DNA of 12,292 nucleotides, taken from the NCBI GenBank assembly GCA_002369155.1, contig DFEM01000168.1:1-12292 (forward strand), read 5' to 3'. The position numbers were made by a program, and so were the translations under genes. Under the pieces are notes generated by a model. It searched no databases and had not been told where the DNA came from. It worked only from the letters and a program-made list of their open reading frames with translations. Source of the stretch: Lachnospiraceae bacterium UBA3802. GTDB lineage: Bacteria; Bacillota; Clostridia; Lachnospirales; Lachnospiraceae. Shown here in pieces: positions 1 to 6,270 of the stretch (position 1 is the stretch's first letter; each line of letters begins with the position of its first letter).

Positions 1-184
1 CATAGATGGTATTTTCGACTTCATTCTTATTTACGCCGAAGCTGCTGGATGAATTTCCCTGTGGGTCCATGTCTATAAGAAGTACTTTCTTACCAAGTTC
101 ACCCAGGGAAGCGGACAGGTTTACTGCCGTACAAGTCTTTCCGACTCCGCCTTTTTGATTGGCTATTGCTATGCCTTTGCCCAT
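1..184 (-). CDS. parA: ParA/Soj chromosome-partitioning ATPase, N-terminal part (cut by window edge)
   Basis: Only the first 61 codons are present; the gene runs off the left edge. The reading from the ATG at 184 gives a deviant Walker A motif, KGGVGKT, at about residues 11-17, followed by the [13 protein letters not shown] segment typical of ParA/Soj. The family is a nucleoid-binding ATPase that, with ParB bound at parS, separates newly replicated origins and in Bacillus also modulates DnaA. The start is supported by an AAGGAGAG ribosome binding site just upstream. The residue after the Walker threonine is Cys where Thr is usual, probably a neutral change. The parS cluster at 1006-1149 and the position beside rsmG fit the conserved origin order, in which parB normally follows parA (outside the window). 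Other MinD/ParA-superfamily ATPases share the motif, but context makes Soj the clear choice. Confidence 0.93.
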   Translation of the reverse strand, partial: MGKGIAIANQKGGVGKTCTAVNLSASLGELGKKVLLIDMDPQGNSSSSFGVNKNEVENTIY

Positions 185-264
185 TTTTCTCTCCTTACCC
201 CTTTTATGTTTCGTTTCTTTTGCAATTTGTTTCCGTAATTTCCTTCCCTGACTTTCGTTTTTCA

Positions 265-280
265 TGTTTCATGTTAAACT
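265..280. promoter_or_regulatory. Degenerate parS-like site upstream of parA
   Basis: TGTTTCATGTTAAACT matches 13 of 16 positions of the parS consensus TGTTTCACGTGAAACA. It lies between parA and its candidate promoter. It could be a weak ParB site or a decayed one. In AT-rich DNA a 13/16 match may also be chance, so I rate it low. Confidence 0.3.
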
Positions 281-298
281 TTTCAGGTCGGCTTATTC

Positions 299-327
299 AT
301 AATAACATTATTGGATGTCTTTATCTA
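299..327 (-). promoter_or_regulatory. Candidate sigma-A promoter for parA
   Basis: On the minus strand TAGATA (322-327) and TATTAT (299-304) are separated by 17 bp, four and five of six matches to the -35 and -10 consensus. It would give a leader of about 110 nt into parA, carrying the degenerate parS-like site. No other feature explains the 233-bp gap between parA and the Nudix gene. Promoter calls in such AT-rich DNA are unreliable. Confidence 0.3.
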
Positions 328-417
328 TATAAAAAATTTCCAATTTTATATTTTTATTTTCTTTTTAACTGTCGTTTTTTACTTTGAAAATTCCTTGACA
401 ACTTCTGATTTCCGTAA

Positions 418-906
418 TTAATATGTTCTGTCTCTGTCTTCGATTATATGTAAAGTCTCTTTTGTTGCTAGGATTTCATCTATTCTTTCAGGAATAAAAC
501 TTGGTTTGATGTTTGATTTTTTAATTTCTTCGACGCTTAACCAGATCAATTCCTCGCCTTCATCGTTGACTTTTCGAAAAGGTCCTTTATCATCTGTTTT
601 CATCAGATAATAGAATTCGAGAACATGGCAGTTCTTTCCTTCTATATTTCCGCCTTTTCCGTCAAAAAAATTCTCGCAGACAACACAAAGTCTCTCTGCT
701 TTTGCTTTGATTCCGGCTTCCTCGAATACTTCTCTTTCAATACATTCGGCTGATGTTTCTTTGATATGTACCGCTCCTCCGATCATGTAATAATAATCTC
801 CGAAATTACTGTTTATGAAAAGGTATTTTCCTTCATGTTCTATAAATGCACCGGTTCTGTATCTGAACCAGTTATCCGTATTATGTATTGCAATATCTTC
901 TGCCAT
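418..906 (-). CDS. Nudix hydrolase (162 aa)
   Basis: The protein carries a complete Nudix box (Gx5Ex7REUxEExGU) from Gly44 to Ile66, with REVFEEAG as its core, so the metal-binding glutamates are intact. Nudix enzymes hydrolyse nucleoside diphosphates linked to another group; the substrate here cannot be read from the sequence. I chose the ATG at 906 because AAAGGA lies 7 nt upstream. The reading frame stays open to a TTG at 999, but that extension is low-complexity and reaches almost to the parS cluster. The gene lies between parA and the parS array, where parA normally follows rsmG directly, so it is an insertion into the conserved order. It probably has its own promoter in the AT-rich 907-1005 stretch, but I cannot point to a convincing one. 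The protein is likely cytosolic, with no signal or membrane segment. Confidence 0.87.
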   Translation of the reverse strand: MAEDIAIHNTDNWFRYRTGAFIEHEGKYLFINSNFGDYYYMIGGAVHIKETSAECIEREVFEEAGIKAKAERLCVVCENFFDGKGGNIEGKNCHVLEFYYLMKTDDKGPFRKVNDEGEELIWLSVEEIKKSNIKPSFIPERIDEILATKETLHIIEDRDRTY

Positions 907-1005
907 GATTGTTTCCTTTCCATAAATTTTGTTCTTGTTATATAAAATAATATATATTATTATATGTCTGTATTCTTTACTATATCTTGTGAGAAACAAT
1001 AATTT

Positions 1006-1021
1006 TGTTTCACATGAAACA
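1006..1021. promoter_or_regulatory. parS centromere site 1 (one mismatch)
   Basis: TGTTTCACATGAAACA matches the 16-bp parS consensus TGTTTCACGTGAAACA at 15 of 16 positions. ParB/Spo0J binds such sites and spreads or loads SMC from them. It is one of three good sites in 144 bp. Confidence 0.88.
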
Positions 1022-1048
1022 TACTAGATATATACTTGATGCTTTTAA

Positions 1049-1064
1049 TGTTTCACATTATTTA
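1049..1064. promoter_or_regulatory. parS half-site
   Basis: The left half TGTTTCAC is exact, while the right half is degraded, for 11 of 16 matches overall. It lies between parS sites 1 and 2 and may be a decayed copy. On its own it would not be called. Confidence 0.4.
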
Positions 1065-1073
1065 TCAAAATCT

Positions 1074-1082
1074 TGTTGATAA
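1074..1082 (-). promoter_or_regulatory. DnaA-box-like 9-mer abutting parS site 2
   Basis: The plus-strand TGTTGATAA (TTATCAACA on the minus strand) differs from the DnaA box TTATCCACA at one position and is identical to both boxes in the rpmH-dnaA gap. It ends at 1082 and parS site 2 begins at 1083. With TTATCAA at 1062-1068 it forms an inverted pair with 7-bp arms and a 7-nt centre. Binding by DnaA is inference. Confidence 0.45.
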
Positions 1083-1098
1083 TGTTTCACGTGAAACA
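1083..1098. promoter_or_regulatory. parS centromere site 2 (perfect consensus)
   Basis: TGTTTCACGTGAAACA is an exact, fully palindromic parS site. It is 77 bp from site 1 and 51 bp from site 3, measured start to start. Confidence 0.95.
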
Positions 1099-1133
1099 TA
1101 TATCTTGATTTTTGGTAATCCAGTAAGAGAAAA

Positions 1134-1149
1134 TGTTTCACGTGAAACA
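1134..1149. promoter_or_regulatory. parS centromere site 3 (perfect consensus)
   Basis: This is a second exact copy of the 16-bp parS palindrome, 31 bp before the end of the neighbouring GNAT gene. The whole array occupies the 274-bp gap between the Nudix and GNAT genes, with no coding sequence in it. Confidence 0.95.
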
Positions 1150-1155
1150 ACAACA

Positions 1156-1185
1156 TCTAGATTATTCTAAAAATCAATATCTAGA
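1156..1185. repeat. Small inverted repeat at the end of the GNAT gene
   Basis: TCTAGATTATT (1156-1166) and AATATCTAGA (1176-1185) can pair with one bulged T. The hairpin overlaps the GNAT stop codon. No T-tract follows on either strand, so it is not a standard intrinsic terminator. It could protect the 3' end of the transcript or separate the gene from the parS array. Confidence 0.3.
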
Positions 1186-1711
1186 ATTTATACTCATCTT
1201 TAAGGATTTCAAGTTCCAAAACCTTAATCATTTCTTTGTTACAATCACAAAGAGAATCTTCCAAGATTTCAGATTTATGAAAGCCGCAGGATAAATAGCA
1301 GTTAAGTGCGGGTAAATTATTTTCAAAAACTCCGATAGTAACCCTTTCAGCTTTTAGAATTTCAAAAGAATATTTAAGTCCAAGCTTTAGCATCTTTTGA
1401 CCGATTTTTTGACCGCGTCTGTTATTATCAATAATAACCCATCCGAATCTTAATATTCGATTATTGCCATTAATATATCTTATAATAAAATGGCCGACCG
1501 GTCCGTCATCATCTGCAACAGTCAACGGATAGAAATTATCTGCCTCTTCGCAATCACCGTTATTATTAAAATATTTATCATTTATAATTTCAGGGGTAAT
1601 CGGAAATTGACCAAATCGTTCTCCTCCCCATAACGAAAATATTTCTTCATTATTTAACCAGGAGATTATATATTCAGCATCATTCTTTTTGTAAGGTCTG
1701 AGTCTAAGCAT
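1181..1711 (-). CDS. GNAT-family N-acetyltransferase, RimJ/RimL-like (176 aa)
   Basis: The protein has the GNAT fold signature. A start of the form LRLRPYKKNDAEYIISWL (residues 2-19) resembles the RimJ/RimL-type branch. Motif A for acetyl-CoA binding is NNRRGQKIGQKML at about 96-108. A C-terminal NNLPALNCYLSCGF segment (131-144) is the usual motif B region. In motif A the fourth position is Lys where Gly is more common, a variant also tolerated in this branch. The family transfers acetyl groups from acetyl-CoA to amines; the acceptor is unknown here. The ATG at 1711 has GGAGGGG 6 nt upstream, a strong ribosome binding site. The gene is co-directional with rsmG, 132 bp downstream of it, and sits where parA would normally follow. 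It is one of three dissimilar GNAT genes in this window. Confidence 0.85.
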   Translation of the reverse strand: MLRLRPYKKNDAEYIISWLNNEEIFSLWGGERFGQFPITPEIINDKYFNNNGDCEEADNFYPLTVADDDGPVGHFIIRYINGNNRILRFGWVIIDNNRRGQKIGQKMLKLGLKYSFEILKAERVTIGVFENNLPALNCYLSCGFHKSEILEDSLCDCNKEMIKVLELEILKDEYKF

Positions 1712-1817
1712 AATTTTCCCCTCCGAACAATTAATAATATAAAATCAATGAACTAAAAAATATGGAGCAAAAATAAAAAGAAACTAAATAAGAAAGCGAA
1801 AAATAAAAAGCAATTTT

Positions 1818-1843
1818 TTCAAGGATATAAATATACCCTTGAA
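1818..1843. repeat. Hairpin directly after rsmG
   Basis: TTCAAGG (1818-1824) and CCTTGAA (1837-1843) form a 7-bp stem immediately 3' of the rsmG stop. On the minus strand the stem is followed by A residues, and a T-rich run starts only about 8 nt later. It is therefore a poor intrinsic terminator, perhaps a partial one. Confidence 0.35.
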
Positions 1844-2557
1844 TCACAGCGGTTTTTTTGTAGGTGTGCCTGCTTTACGAGGAAATCTCTCTTCAGTATT
1901 TTTGATCTTTTTTATGCAGACATTGCTTCTTGAAAAATCAGAACCGGGAAGAATAAAATCAACGGTATCTGAAATTTTGCCTCCGAGCATTCCTACGGCA
2001 TTTTTTGATTGAATTATTTCCTCGGAAGAATTACCGGATTTATATGAAACAAATAATCCTCCGACTTTTACGAAAGGAATACAGTATTCACTGAGTACAC
2101 TTAAATTTGCTACAGCTCTTGAAACAACTATATCAAAATTTTCTCTGTACTTTGAATCGTGACCGAGTTCTTCTGCCCTGGCATGAATAGCGCAGATATT
2201 ATCAAGATGTAATTCATCAATTACGATATTTAGAAAATCAATCCTTTTGTTAAGCGAATCAGCTAAAGTAATCTTAAGATTTGGAAATGCAATTTTTAAA
2301 GGTATACCCGGAAACCCTGCACCGGTACCCATATCAAGCAAAGTATAATTTTCATCTCCCAAATCTTTAATACATTTAATAAGGGATAAAGAATCAAGAA
2401 AATGTTTCTTATATATTTCATCAACATCCGTTATGGCAGTAAGATTAATCTTTTGATTCCACTCAAGAAGCAAATCTTTATATCTGTCAAAAAGATTAAG
2501 CTGCTCTTTGGAAAGAACAATATTCCATTCGTTTAAATCATTAACAAACTGATTCAT
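1844..2557 (-). CDS. rsmG: 16S rRNA (guanine-N7) methyltransferase RsmG
   Basis: RsmG (GidB) uses S-adenosylmethionine to methylate N7 of G527 (E. coli numbering) in 16S rRNA; its loss gives low-level streptomycin resistance in several bacteria. The Rossmann SAM motif is LLDMGTGAGFPGIPLKI at about 73-89, followed by ADSLNKRIDFL (99-109) and SRAVANL (146-152). The C-terminus RKAGTPTKKPL is the family hallmark. Length (237 aa) is normal. The ATG at 2557 is preceded by GAGG, rather close at 4 nt. Unlike the compact order of many Firmicutes, it is separated from mnmG by a GNAT and a lipoprotein gene and from parA by a GNAT and a Nudix gene. A candidate promoter with a palindromic -35 region lies about 80-105 bp upstream, so it may be transcribed separately. 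Confidence 0.97.
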   Translation of the reverse strand: MNQFVNDLNEWNIVLSKEQLNLFDRYKDLLLEWNQKINLTAITDVDEIYKKHFLDSLSLIKCIKDLGDENYTLLDMGTGAGFPGIPLKIAFPNLKITLADSLNKRIDFLNIVIDELHLDNICAIHARAEELGHDSKYRENFDIVVSRAVANLSVLSEYCIPFVKVGGLFVSYKSGNSSEEIIQSKNAVGMLGGKISDTVDFILPGSDFSRSNVCIKKIKNTEERFPRKAGTPTKKPL

Positions 2558-2634
2558 ATAGCCTCATTAAAAAATATCTGAAAACAAACAATTGCAAATC
2601 AAAAAAGAATTGAAAATAAAATCAATGAAAAAAG

Positions 2635-2662
2635 ATTTTAAAAGAATTTTTTATATGTCCAA
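2635..2662 (-). promoter_or_regulatory. Candidate promoter for rsmG
   Basis: On the minus strand TTGGAC (2657-2662) and TAAAAT (2635-2640) are 16 bp apart. The -35 element overlaps one arm of the palindrome at 2650-2679. Initiation would give a leader of about 70 nt. Confidence 0.4.
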
Positions 2663-2679
2663 TAAACGGGACATATAAA
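2650..2679. repeat. Palindromic promoter element, copy 1
   Basis: TTTATATGTCC and GGACATATAAA are perfect 11-bp arms around an 8-nt centre (AATAAACG). The sequence TATATGTCCAATAAA recurs at 3292-3306 upstream of the next gene. Perfect dyad symmetry across a predicted -35 box suggests an operator, but the same sequence could also be a small extragenic palindrome. Confidence 0.6.
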
Positions 2680-2756
2680 TTAAATACTGTTTATCTGTTG
2701 AAAATCGGTATAACCTTATATATAAAACAAGATTAATGAATTAGAAATTTAAATAA

Positions 2757-3215
2757 TTATTTCAGAGACATTACATAAACCTGGCAAGGATTTGCTTCAT
2801 CCCATAAGAGAGGAAACACTTCAAACTCTTTAAATCCAAGAGACTGATAGAAAAGATTGGTCTTGTCATAATCATCATAAACACCCATCTTAACTGTCTT
2901 AACCTGCATGAAAGAATAACCTTTTTCAACGGCAATTTCTTTTGCATATTTAAATAAAGATTTTCCGACACCTTTTCTGTGATACTCCTGAAGCACTCCC
3001 ATTACTGCGAGTTCAACAGTTTCTTTACCGGTTTCTTTAAGACATAAAAAACCGATCGGTTTATCGTCCTCGAAAGCTGCGACCATTATTTCGTCTGCGC
3101 TTTCTTTAATATATTGTTCTCTGGTCTCGGGTATTTCAAACCAGTCAAACAGAGACTCCAAAATCAGTCTCGCAATTCGCATTTTCTCTTCTATATCATT
3201 TATCTGTGAAATCAT
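2757..3215 (-). CDS. GNAT-family N-acetyltransferase (152 aa)
   Basis: Single-domain GNAT. The acetyl-CoA loop is EYHRKGVGKSL at residues 77-87, preceded by a VELAVMGVLQ strand (67-76), and the C-terminal FYQSLGFKEFEVFPLLW segment (122-138) fits motif B. The substrate is unknown. The ATG at 3215 has AGAGGA 7 nt upstream. The gene is flanked by two copies of a palindromic element (2650-2679 and 3291-3317), the upstream one overlapping its candidate promoter. A second perfect palindrome at 3242-3260 sits in its probable leader. These point to its own regulated transcription rather than simple read-through from mnmG. It is not obviously similar to the other two GNATs here beyond the common fold, so a local duplication is unlikely. 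An overlapping frame at 2771-2971 is a shadow. Confidence 0.86.
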   Translation of the reverse strand: MISQINDIEEKMRIARLILESLFDWFEIPETREQYIKESADEIMVAAFEDDKPIGFLCLKETGKETVELAVMGVLQEYHRKGVGKSLFKYAKEIAVEKGYSFMQVKTVKMGVYDDYDKTNLFYQSLGFKEFEVFPLLWDEANPCQVYVMSLK

Positions 3216-3241
3216 TTATTTTCCTCTTATATAAATTTCTT

Positions 3242-3260
3242 TTTTGTATCAGATACAAAA
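3242..3260. promoter_or_regulatory. Perfect palindrome, operator-like, in the GNAT leader
   Basis: TTTTGTATCAGATACAAAA has 9-bp perfect arms around one base. A further half-site, TTGTATC, lies at 3281-3287. It is just downstream of the predicted start of transcription and about 27 bp from the start codon, where a repressor would act. Which protein binds it is unknown. Confidence 0.5.
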
Positions 3261-3272
3261 TATATTTTTACA

Positions 3273-3302
3273 TATATAAATTGTATCATAATATATGTCC
3301 AA
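3273..3302 (-). promoter_or_regulatory. Candidate promoter for the GNAT gene at 2757-3215
   Basis: TTGGAC (3297-3302) and TATATA (3273-3278) on the minus strand are 18 bp apart. Both hexamers are weak matches. The -35 lies within the repeated palindromic element, as it does for rsmG, and that parallel is the main support. Confidence 0.3.
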
Positions 3303-3317
3303 TAAATCGTACATATG
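3291..3317. repeat. Palindromic promoter element, copy 2
   Basis: It shares TATATGTCCAATAAA with copy 1 and then diverges, ending GTACATATG instead of GGACATATA. The arms ATATGT and ACATAT still pair. It overlaps the end of the lipoprotein gene's 3' flank and the predicted -35 of the GNAT gene. Confidence 0.55.
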
Positions 3318-3319
3318 AA

Positions 3320-3802
3320 TCAAATAGAAGATACATAAAAAACAATCGTATCTTTTCCGTTAAATCGAACATAATTAACAATTACGGTCGGAAAAGTATG
3401 AACATCAAAGTCATTGCAATAATACCATTCCTCACCCTGAAGATAAGACGTATCAATTTCGCTCATACCGTCGGGTGTAAATGTATCATCCAATAACCAG
3501 TTGTATTCTTTAAAGATTCTTTCTCCCTCTTCTTCGGACAAAGTAATAATTCCTCTGTACGAAGGATCCGTAGGTCCCATTGAAAAATTCTTTCCAAACA
3601 TGGTGTATGCTACTCTTATGGTCTCATACTTACATCCTTTAACATCATCCAAATCCTCAGTAATTTTTTTTATAAAAGCAGTACCCGATCCGGTTGTTAT
3701 TATTTCCTGAGGGTCAGCTGAGCAGGCAGATAATGAAAAGAATAAAATTATTGATAATATAAAGCATGAAATTTTATTAATTCCCAAAAAATTCTTTTTC
3801 AT
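3320..3802 (-). CDS. Small secreted lipoprotein of unknown function (160 aa)
   Basis: The N-terminus is a textbook lipoprotein signal: positive MKKNF start, hydrophobic core at about 12-24, and lipobox LSAC with the lipidated Cys27. The mature part of about 134 residues would be anchored to the outer face of the membrane. It has two further cysteines (57 and 129) that could form a disulfide, a central acidic and aromatic stretch, and a beta-rich C-terminus. I do not recognise a family. The ATG at 3802 is preceded by GGGAGG, whose last bases are part of the mnmG stop region: the mnmG stop is at 3806-3808, so the genes are 3 nt apart and probably translationally coupled. Why a surface lipoprotein should follow a tRNA-modification enzyme is unclear; shared transcription rather than shared function is the safer reading. 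Confidence 0.8.
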   Translation of the reverse strand: MKKNFLGINKISCFILSIILFFSLSACSADPQEIITTGSGTAFIKKITEDLDDVKGCKYETIRVAYTMFGKNFSMGPTDPSYRGIITLSEEEGERIFKEYNWLLDDTFTPDGMSEIDTSYLQGEEWYYCNDFDVHTFPTVIVNYVRFNGKDTIVFYVSSI

Positions 3803-3805
3803 TTT

Positions 3806-5707
3806 TTACCTCCCAACAGAGGCAAGATATATCAAAAGCACTGAAACATCCGCCGGTGTAACACCGCTTATTCTTGAAGCCTGTCCGACGGACCTCGGTT
3901 TAAATAATTTTAACTTCTGTCTTGCTTCAAGTCGTAAGGAAGAAACTTCATCATAATTAATATCTTCCGGTATCAGTTTCTTTTCCATCTTCTTAAACGA
4001 AGCAACCTGTCTTTCCTGTCTTTCGATATAACCTTCATATTTTATTCTGATGCAAACCTGTTCGATTATATCGTCGGATAAAGGCTCTCTTTCCTTATCG
4101 AAGAACGAAAGATTTTCATATGTAATCTCAGGTCTGCAAAGAAGTTCAGCCAAAGATGTACCGGTACGAAGAGGTGCAGAACCAAGACTTTCAAGATACT
4201 CCTGATTTCTGGTTGCAGAACCTACAAAAGTATTTTTGAGTCTCTCTACTTCGGCGGTTATTTTCTCATCTTTGTAAAGCACATAATCATATTGCTCTTT
4301 GGTTACAAGACCGACTTCATAACCGATTTTTCGAAGTCTGAAATCTGCATTATCCTGTCTTAAAAGAAGTCTGTATTCGGCTCTTGAAGTCATCATTCTG
4401 TAAGGCTCAAGATTTTCTTTGGTTACAAGATCGTCGATCAAAACTCCGATGTATGCTTCGCTTCGATCCAAAATAACAGGCTCTTTTCCCTGAATCTTTC
4501 TTGCTGCATTAATACCTGCAATAAGACCCTGCGCCGCAGCTTCTTCATATCCCGAAGATCCGTTAAACTGACCTGCCGAGAAAAGTCCGGACACACCTTT
4601 TATCTCGAGTGATAAAGTCAAAAGTCCCGGTGTTAAACAGTCATATTCGATGGCATAAGCGTTTCTTACGATACGGCAATTTTCCAATCCCGGAACTGTT
4701 CGATACATTGCAAGCTGAACATCTTCGGGAAGAGAAGAACTCATGCCTCCGACATACATTTCATTTGTATATAATCCTTCAGGCTCGATGAAAACCTGAT
4801 GTCTTTCCTTGTCTGCAAATTTAACAACCTTGTCTTCAATCGAAGGGCAGTATCTCGGACCCGTTCCTTCAATAATTCCCGCATAAATCGGAGATCGGTC
4901 AAGATTCGCTTTAATTATTTTATGTGTCTCTTCATTTGTATATGTTAAGTAACAGGAAACCTGGTCTTTTTGGATATCATCGGGATTGGTGGAGAATGAA
5001 AAAGGAATGATTCTTTCATCGCCTTTCTGCTCTTCCATCTTTGAAAAATCAAGACTTCTTTTATCCATTCTTGCAGGAGTTCCGGTCTTAAATCTTCTTA
5101 GCGTAACGCCCATTGCATTTAAAGATTCCGACAAATGCGTTGCTGCCTGCAAACCGTTAGGACCTGTGTATGTAATGGCTTCGCCGCATAAACATCTTGC
5201 ATTTAAATATGTGCCGGAACAGATAATTACAGCCTTGCAAAGATAAGTGGTTCCGGTAAAAATACGAACACCTTTGATGATTTTTTCATCACCGTTTTCG
5301 TCAAAAAGAATCTCGCAGACCTCTCCCTGTTTGATGGTAAGATTTTCCTGATTCTCTAGTGTTTCTCTCATCGAGTGCGAATAATCTGCTTTATCCGCCT
5401 GTGCTCTTAAAGAATGAACCGCAGGACCTTTTGATAAATTAAGCATCTTTGACTGGATAAAAGTCTTGTCGATATTCTTACCCATCTCTCCGCCGAGTGC
5501 ATCGAGTTCTCTTACCAGATGACCCTTGCTGGTTCCTCCTACATTCGGATTGCAGGGCATCAGTGCTATGCTTTCAACCGATACCGTAAAAATAACGGTA
5601 TTAAGTCCGAGTCTCGCACATGCCAATGCAGCCTCGCATCCTGCGTGACCTGCACCGATGACACATACGTCTGTTTCTATTGTCAGATTGTTCTTGTTTT
5701 TTTCCAT
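3806..5707 (-). CDS. mnmG: tRNA uridine-5-carboxymethylaminomethyl modification enzyme MnmG (GidA)
   Basis: MnmG is the FAD-dependent partner of MnmE; together they install (carboxymethyl)aminomethyl groups at C5 of wobble uridine in tRNAs reading NNA/NNG codons. From the ATG at 5707 the protein has 633 residues, the usual length. The FAD-binding GAGHAG is at 18-23, [15 protein letters not shown] contains the conserved Cys52, and [12 protein letters not shown] holds the second catalytic-region Cys287. The C-terminal [20 protein letters not shown] is the MnmE/tRNA-binding signature. A TTG at 5725 would add six residues; neither start has a strong ribosome binding site, and ATG is preferred by codon and by family alignment. 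It lies after a GNAT gene, 105 bp apart, and 3 nt before a lipoprotein gene. No terminator is visible on either side. Confidence 0.97.
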   Translation of the reverse strand: MEKNKNNLTIETDVCVIGAGHAGCEAALACARLGLNTVIFTVSVESIALMPCNPNVGGTSKGHLVRELDALGGEMGKNIDKTFIQSKMLNLSKGPAVHSLRAQADKADYSHSMRETLENQENLTIKQGEVCEILFDENGDEKIIKGVRIFTGTTYLCKAVIICSGTYLNARCLCGEAITYTGPNGLQAATHLSESLNAMGVTLRRFKTGTPARMDKRSLDFSKMEEQKGDERIIPFSFSTNPDDIQKDQVSCYLTYTNEETHKIIKANLDRSPIYAGIIEGTGPRYCPSIEDKVVKFADKERHQVFIEPEGLYTNEMYVGGMSSSLPEDVQLAMYRTVPGLENCRIVRNAYAIEYDCLTPGLLTLSLEIKGVSGLFSAGQFNGSSGYEEAAAQGLIAGINAARKIQGKEPVILDRSEAYIGVLIDDLVTKENLEPYRMMTSRAEYRLLLRQDNADFRLRKIGYEVGLVTKEQYDYVLYKDEKITAEVERLKNTFVGSATRNQEYLESLGSAPLRTGTSLAELLCRPEITYENLSFFDKEREPLSDDIIEQVCIRIKYEGYIERQERQVASFKKMEKKLIPEDINYDEVSSLRLEARQKLKLFKPRSVGQASRISGVTPADVSVLLIYLASVGR

Positions 5708-5812
5708 TTTTTTCGTTAATCTCAAACATCAGCGCTCGTTTTTATATTTTTCATTTTTCCATCATAAAAAACTTTTAAAAACAAGCATCAAACATTTTTA
5801 CCTGATAATCTT

Positions 5813-6265
5813 TTATTTAAACTCTTTTATCAATAAGAGTCTGTTATCCTGCTCTTCAAAAACGTCATATCCGTTTCTTTTATAAAAGTTAAATGCTCTT
5901 TCGTTTGTCTTTTCAACGTGAAGCAAAGATGCCGATACATTAACGGATTTACCGTATTCTTCGGCTTCTTTTAAAAGTGCGTTACCGATTCCGTTTCCGC
6001 GATATTTTTCAGAAACGCTGAAATCATCCAGATAAATATAATTCTTTTCTTCACGGTGAACTTCCACGGAAAGAAAACCAATGACTTCGTTTTCCGATTC
6101 AGCCACAAAAATAACGTTTTCATTTTCTTCAAAATAATGATCTAAATAACCGTCTTCGTAGCCTTTTACGTCTTCGATATTGTAAATTGTTTTAAGCATT
6201 TCAATGAACAAATCGCAAATTCGTTTTTCATCGCTTTTTTTAGCTTTTCTGATTGAATAATTCAT
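5813..6265 (-). CDS. GNAT-family N-acetyltransferase (150 aa)
   Basis: GNAT fold: IRKAKKSDEKRICDLF opens the domain, IYLDDFSVSEKYRGNGIGNAL (77-97) is strand 4 plus the acetyl-CoA loop RGNGIG at 89-94 with all key glycines, and NERAFNFYKRNGYDVFE (121-137) is motif B. The protein is likely cytosolic and its substrate is unknown. It starts only 5 nt after the mnmE stop, with no good ribosome binding site (at best GGGTAA), so it probably depends on re-initiation or coupling from mnmE. That tight spacing places it in the mnmE transcript, between two genes that are usually adjacent. A frequent suggestion for a GNAT here is RimI-like protein acetylation, but nothing in the sequence specifically supports this. 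Confidence 0.87.
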   Translation of the reverse strand: MNYSIRKAKKSDEKRICDLFIEMLKTIYNIEDVKGYEDGYLDHYFEENENVIFVAESENEVIGFLSVEVHREEKNYIYLDDFSVSEKYRGNGIGNALLKEAEEYGKSVNVSASLLHVEKTNERAFNFYKRNGYDVFEEQDNRLLLIKEFK

Positions 6266-6270
6266 TTTTA

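Noticed and set aside
166..387. Plus-strand 73-codon frame upstream of parA
   Set aside because: Phe/Leu/Tyr-rich translation of T-rich intergenic DNA overlapping the parA start; no start signal.
946..961. 16-bp AT palindrome AATAATATATATTATT
   Set aside because: A perfect dyad of only A and T in AT-rich DNA is expected by chance.
982..997. Further parS copy before site 1
   Set aside because: Only about 10 of 16 positions match; just the GAAACA end is convincing.
907..999. N-terminal extension of the Nudix gene to a TTG at 999
   Set aside because: The added 31 residues are low-complexity Tyr/Ile/Lys sequence from AT-rich DNA, while the ATG at 906 has a good ribosome binding site.
1818..1843. 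Terminator after rsmG
   Set aside because: The stem is real, but A residues rather than a T-tract follow it on the minus strand, so I list it only as a hairpin.
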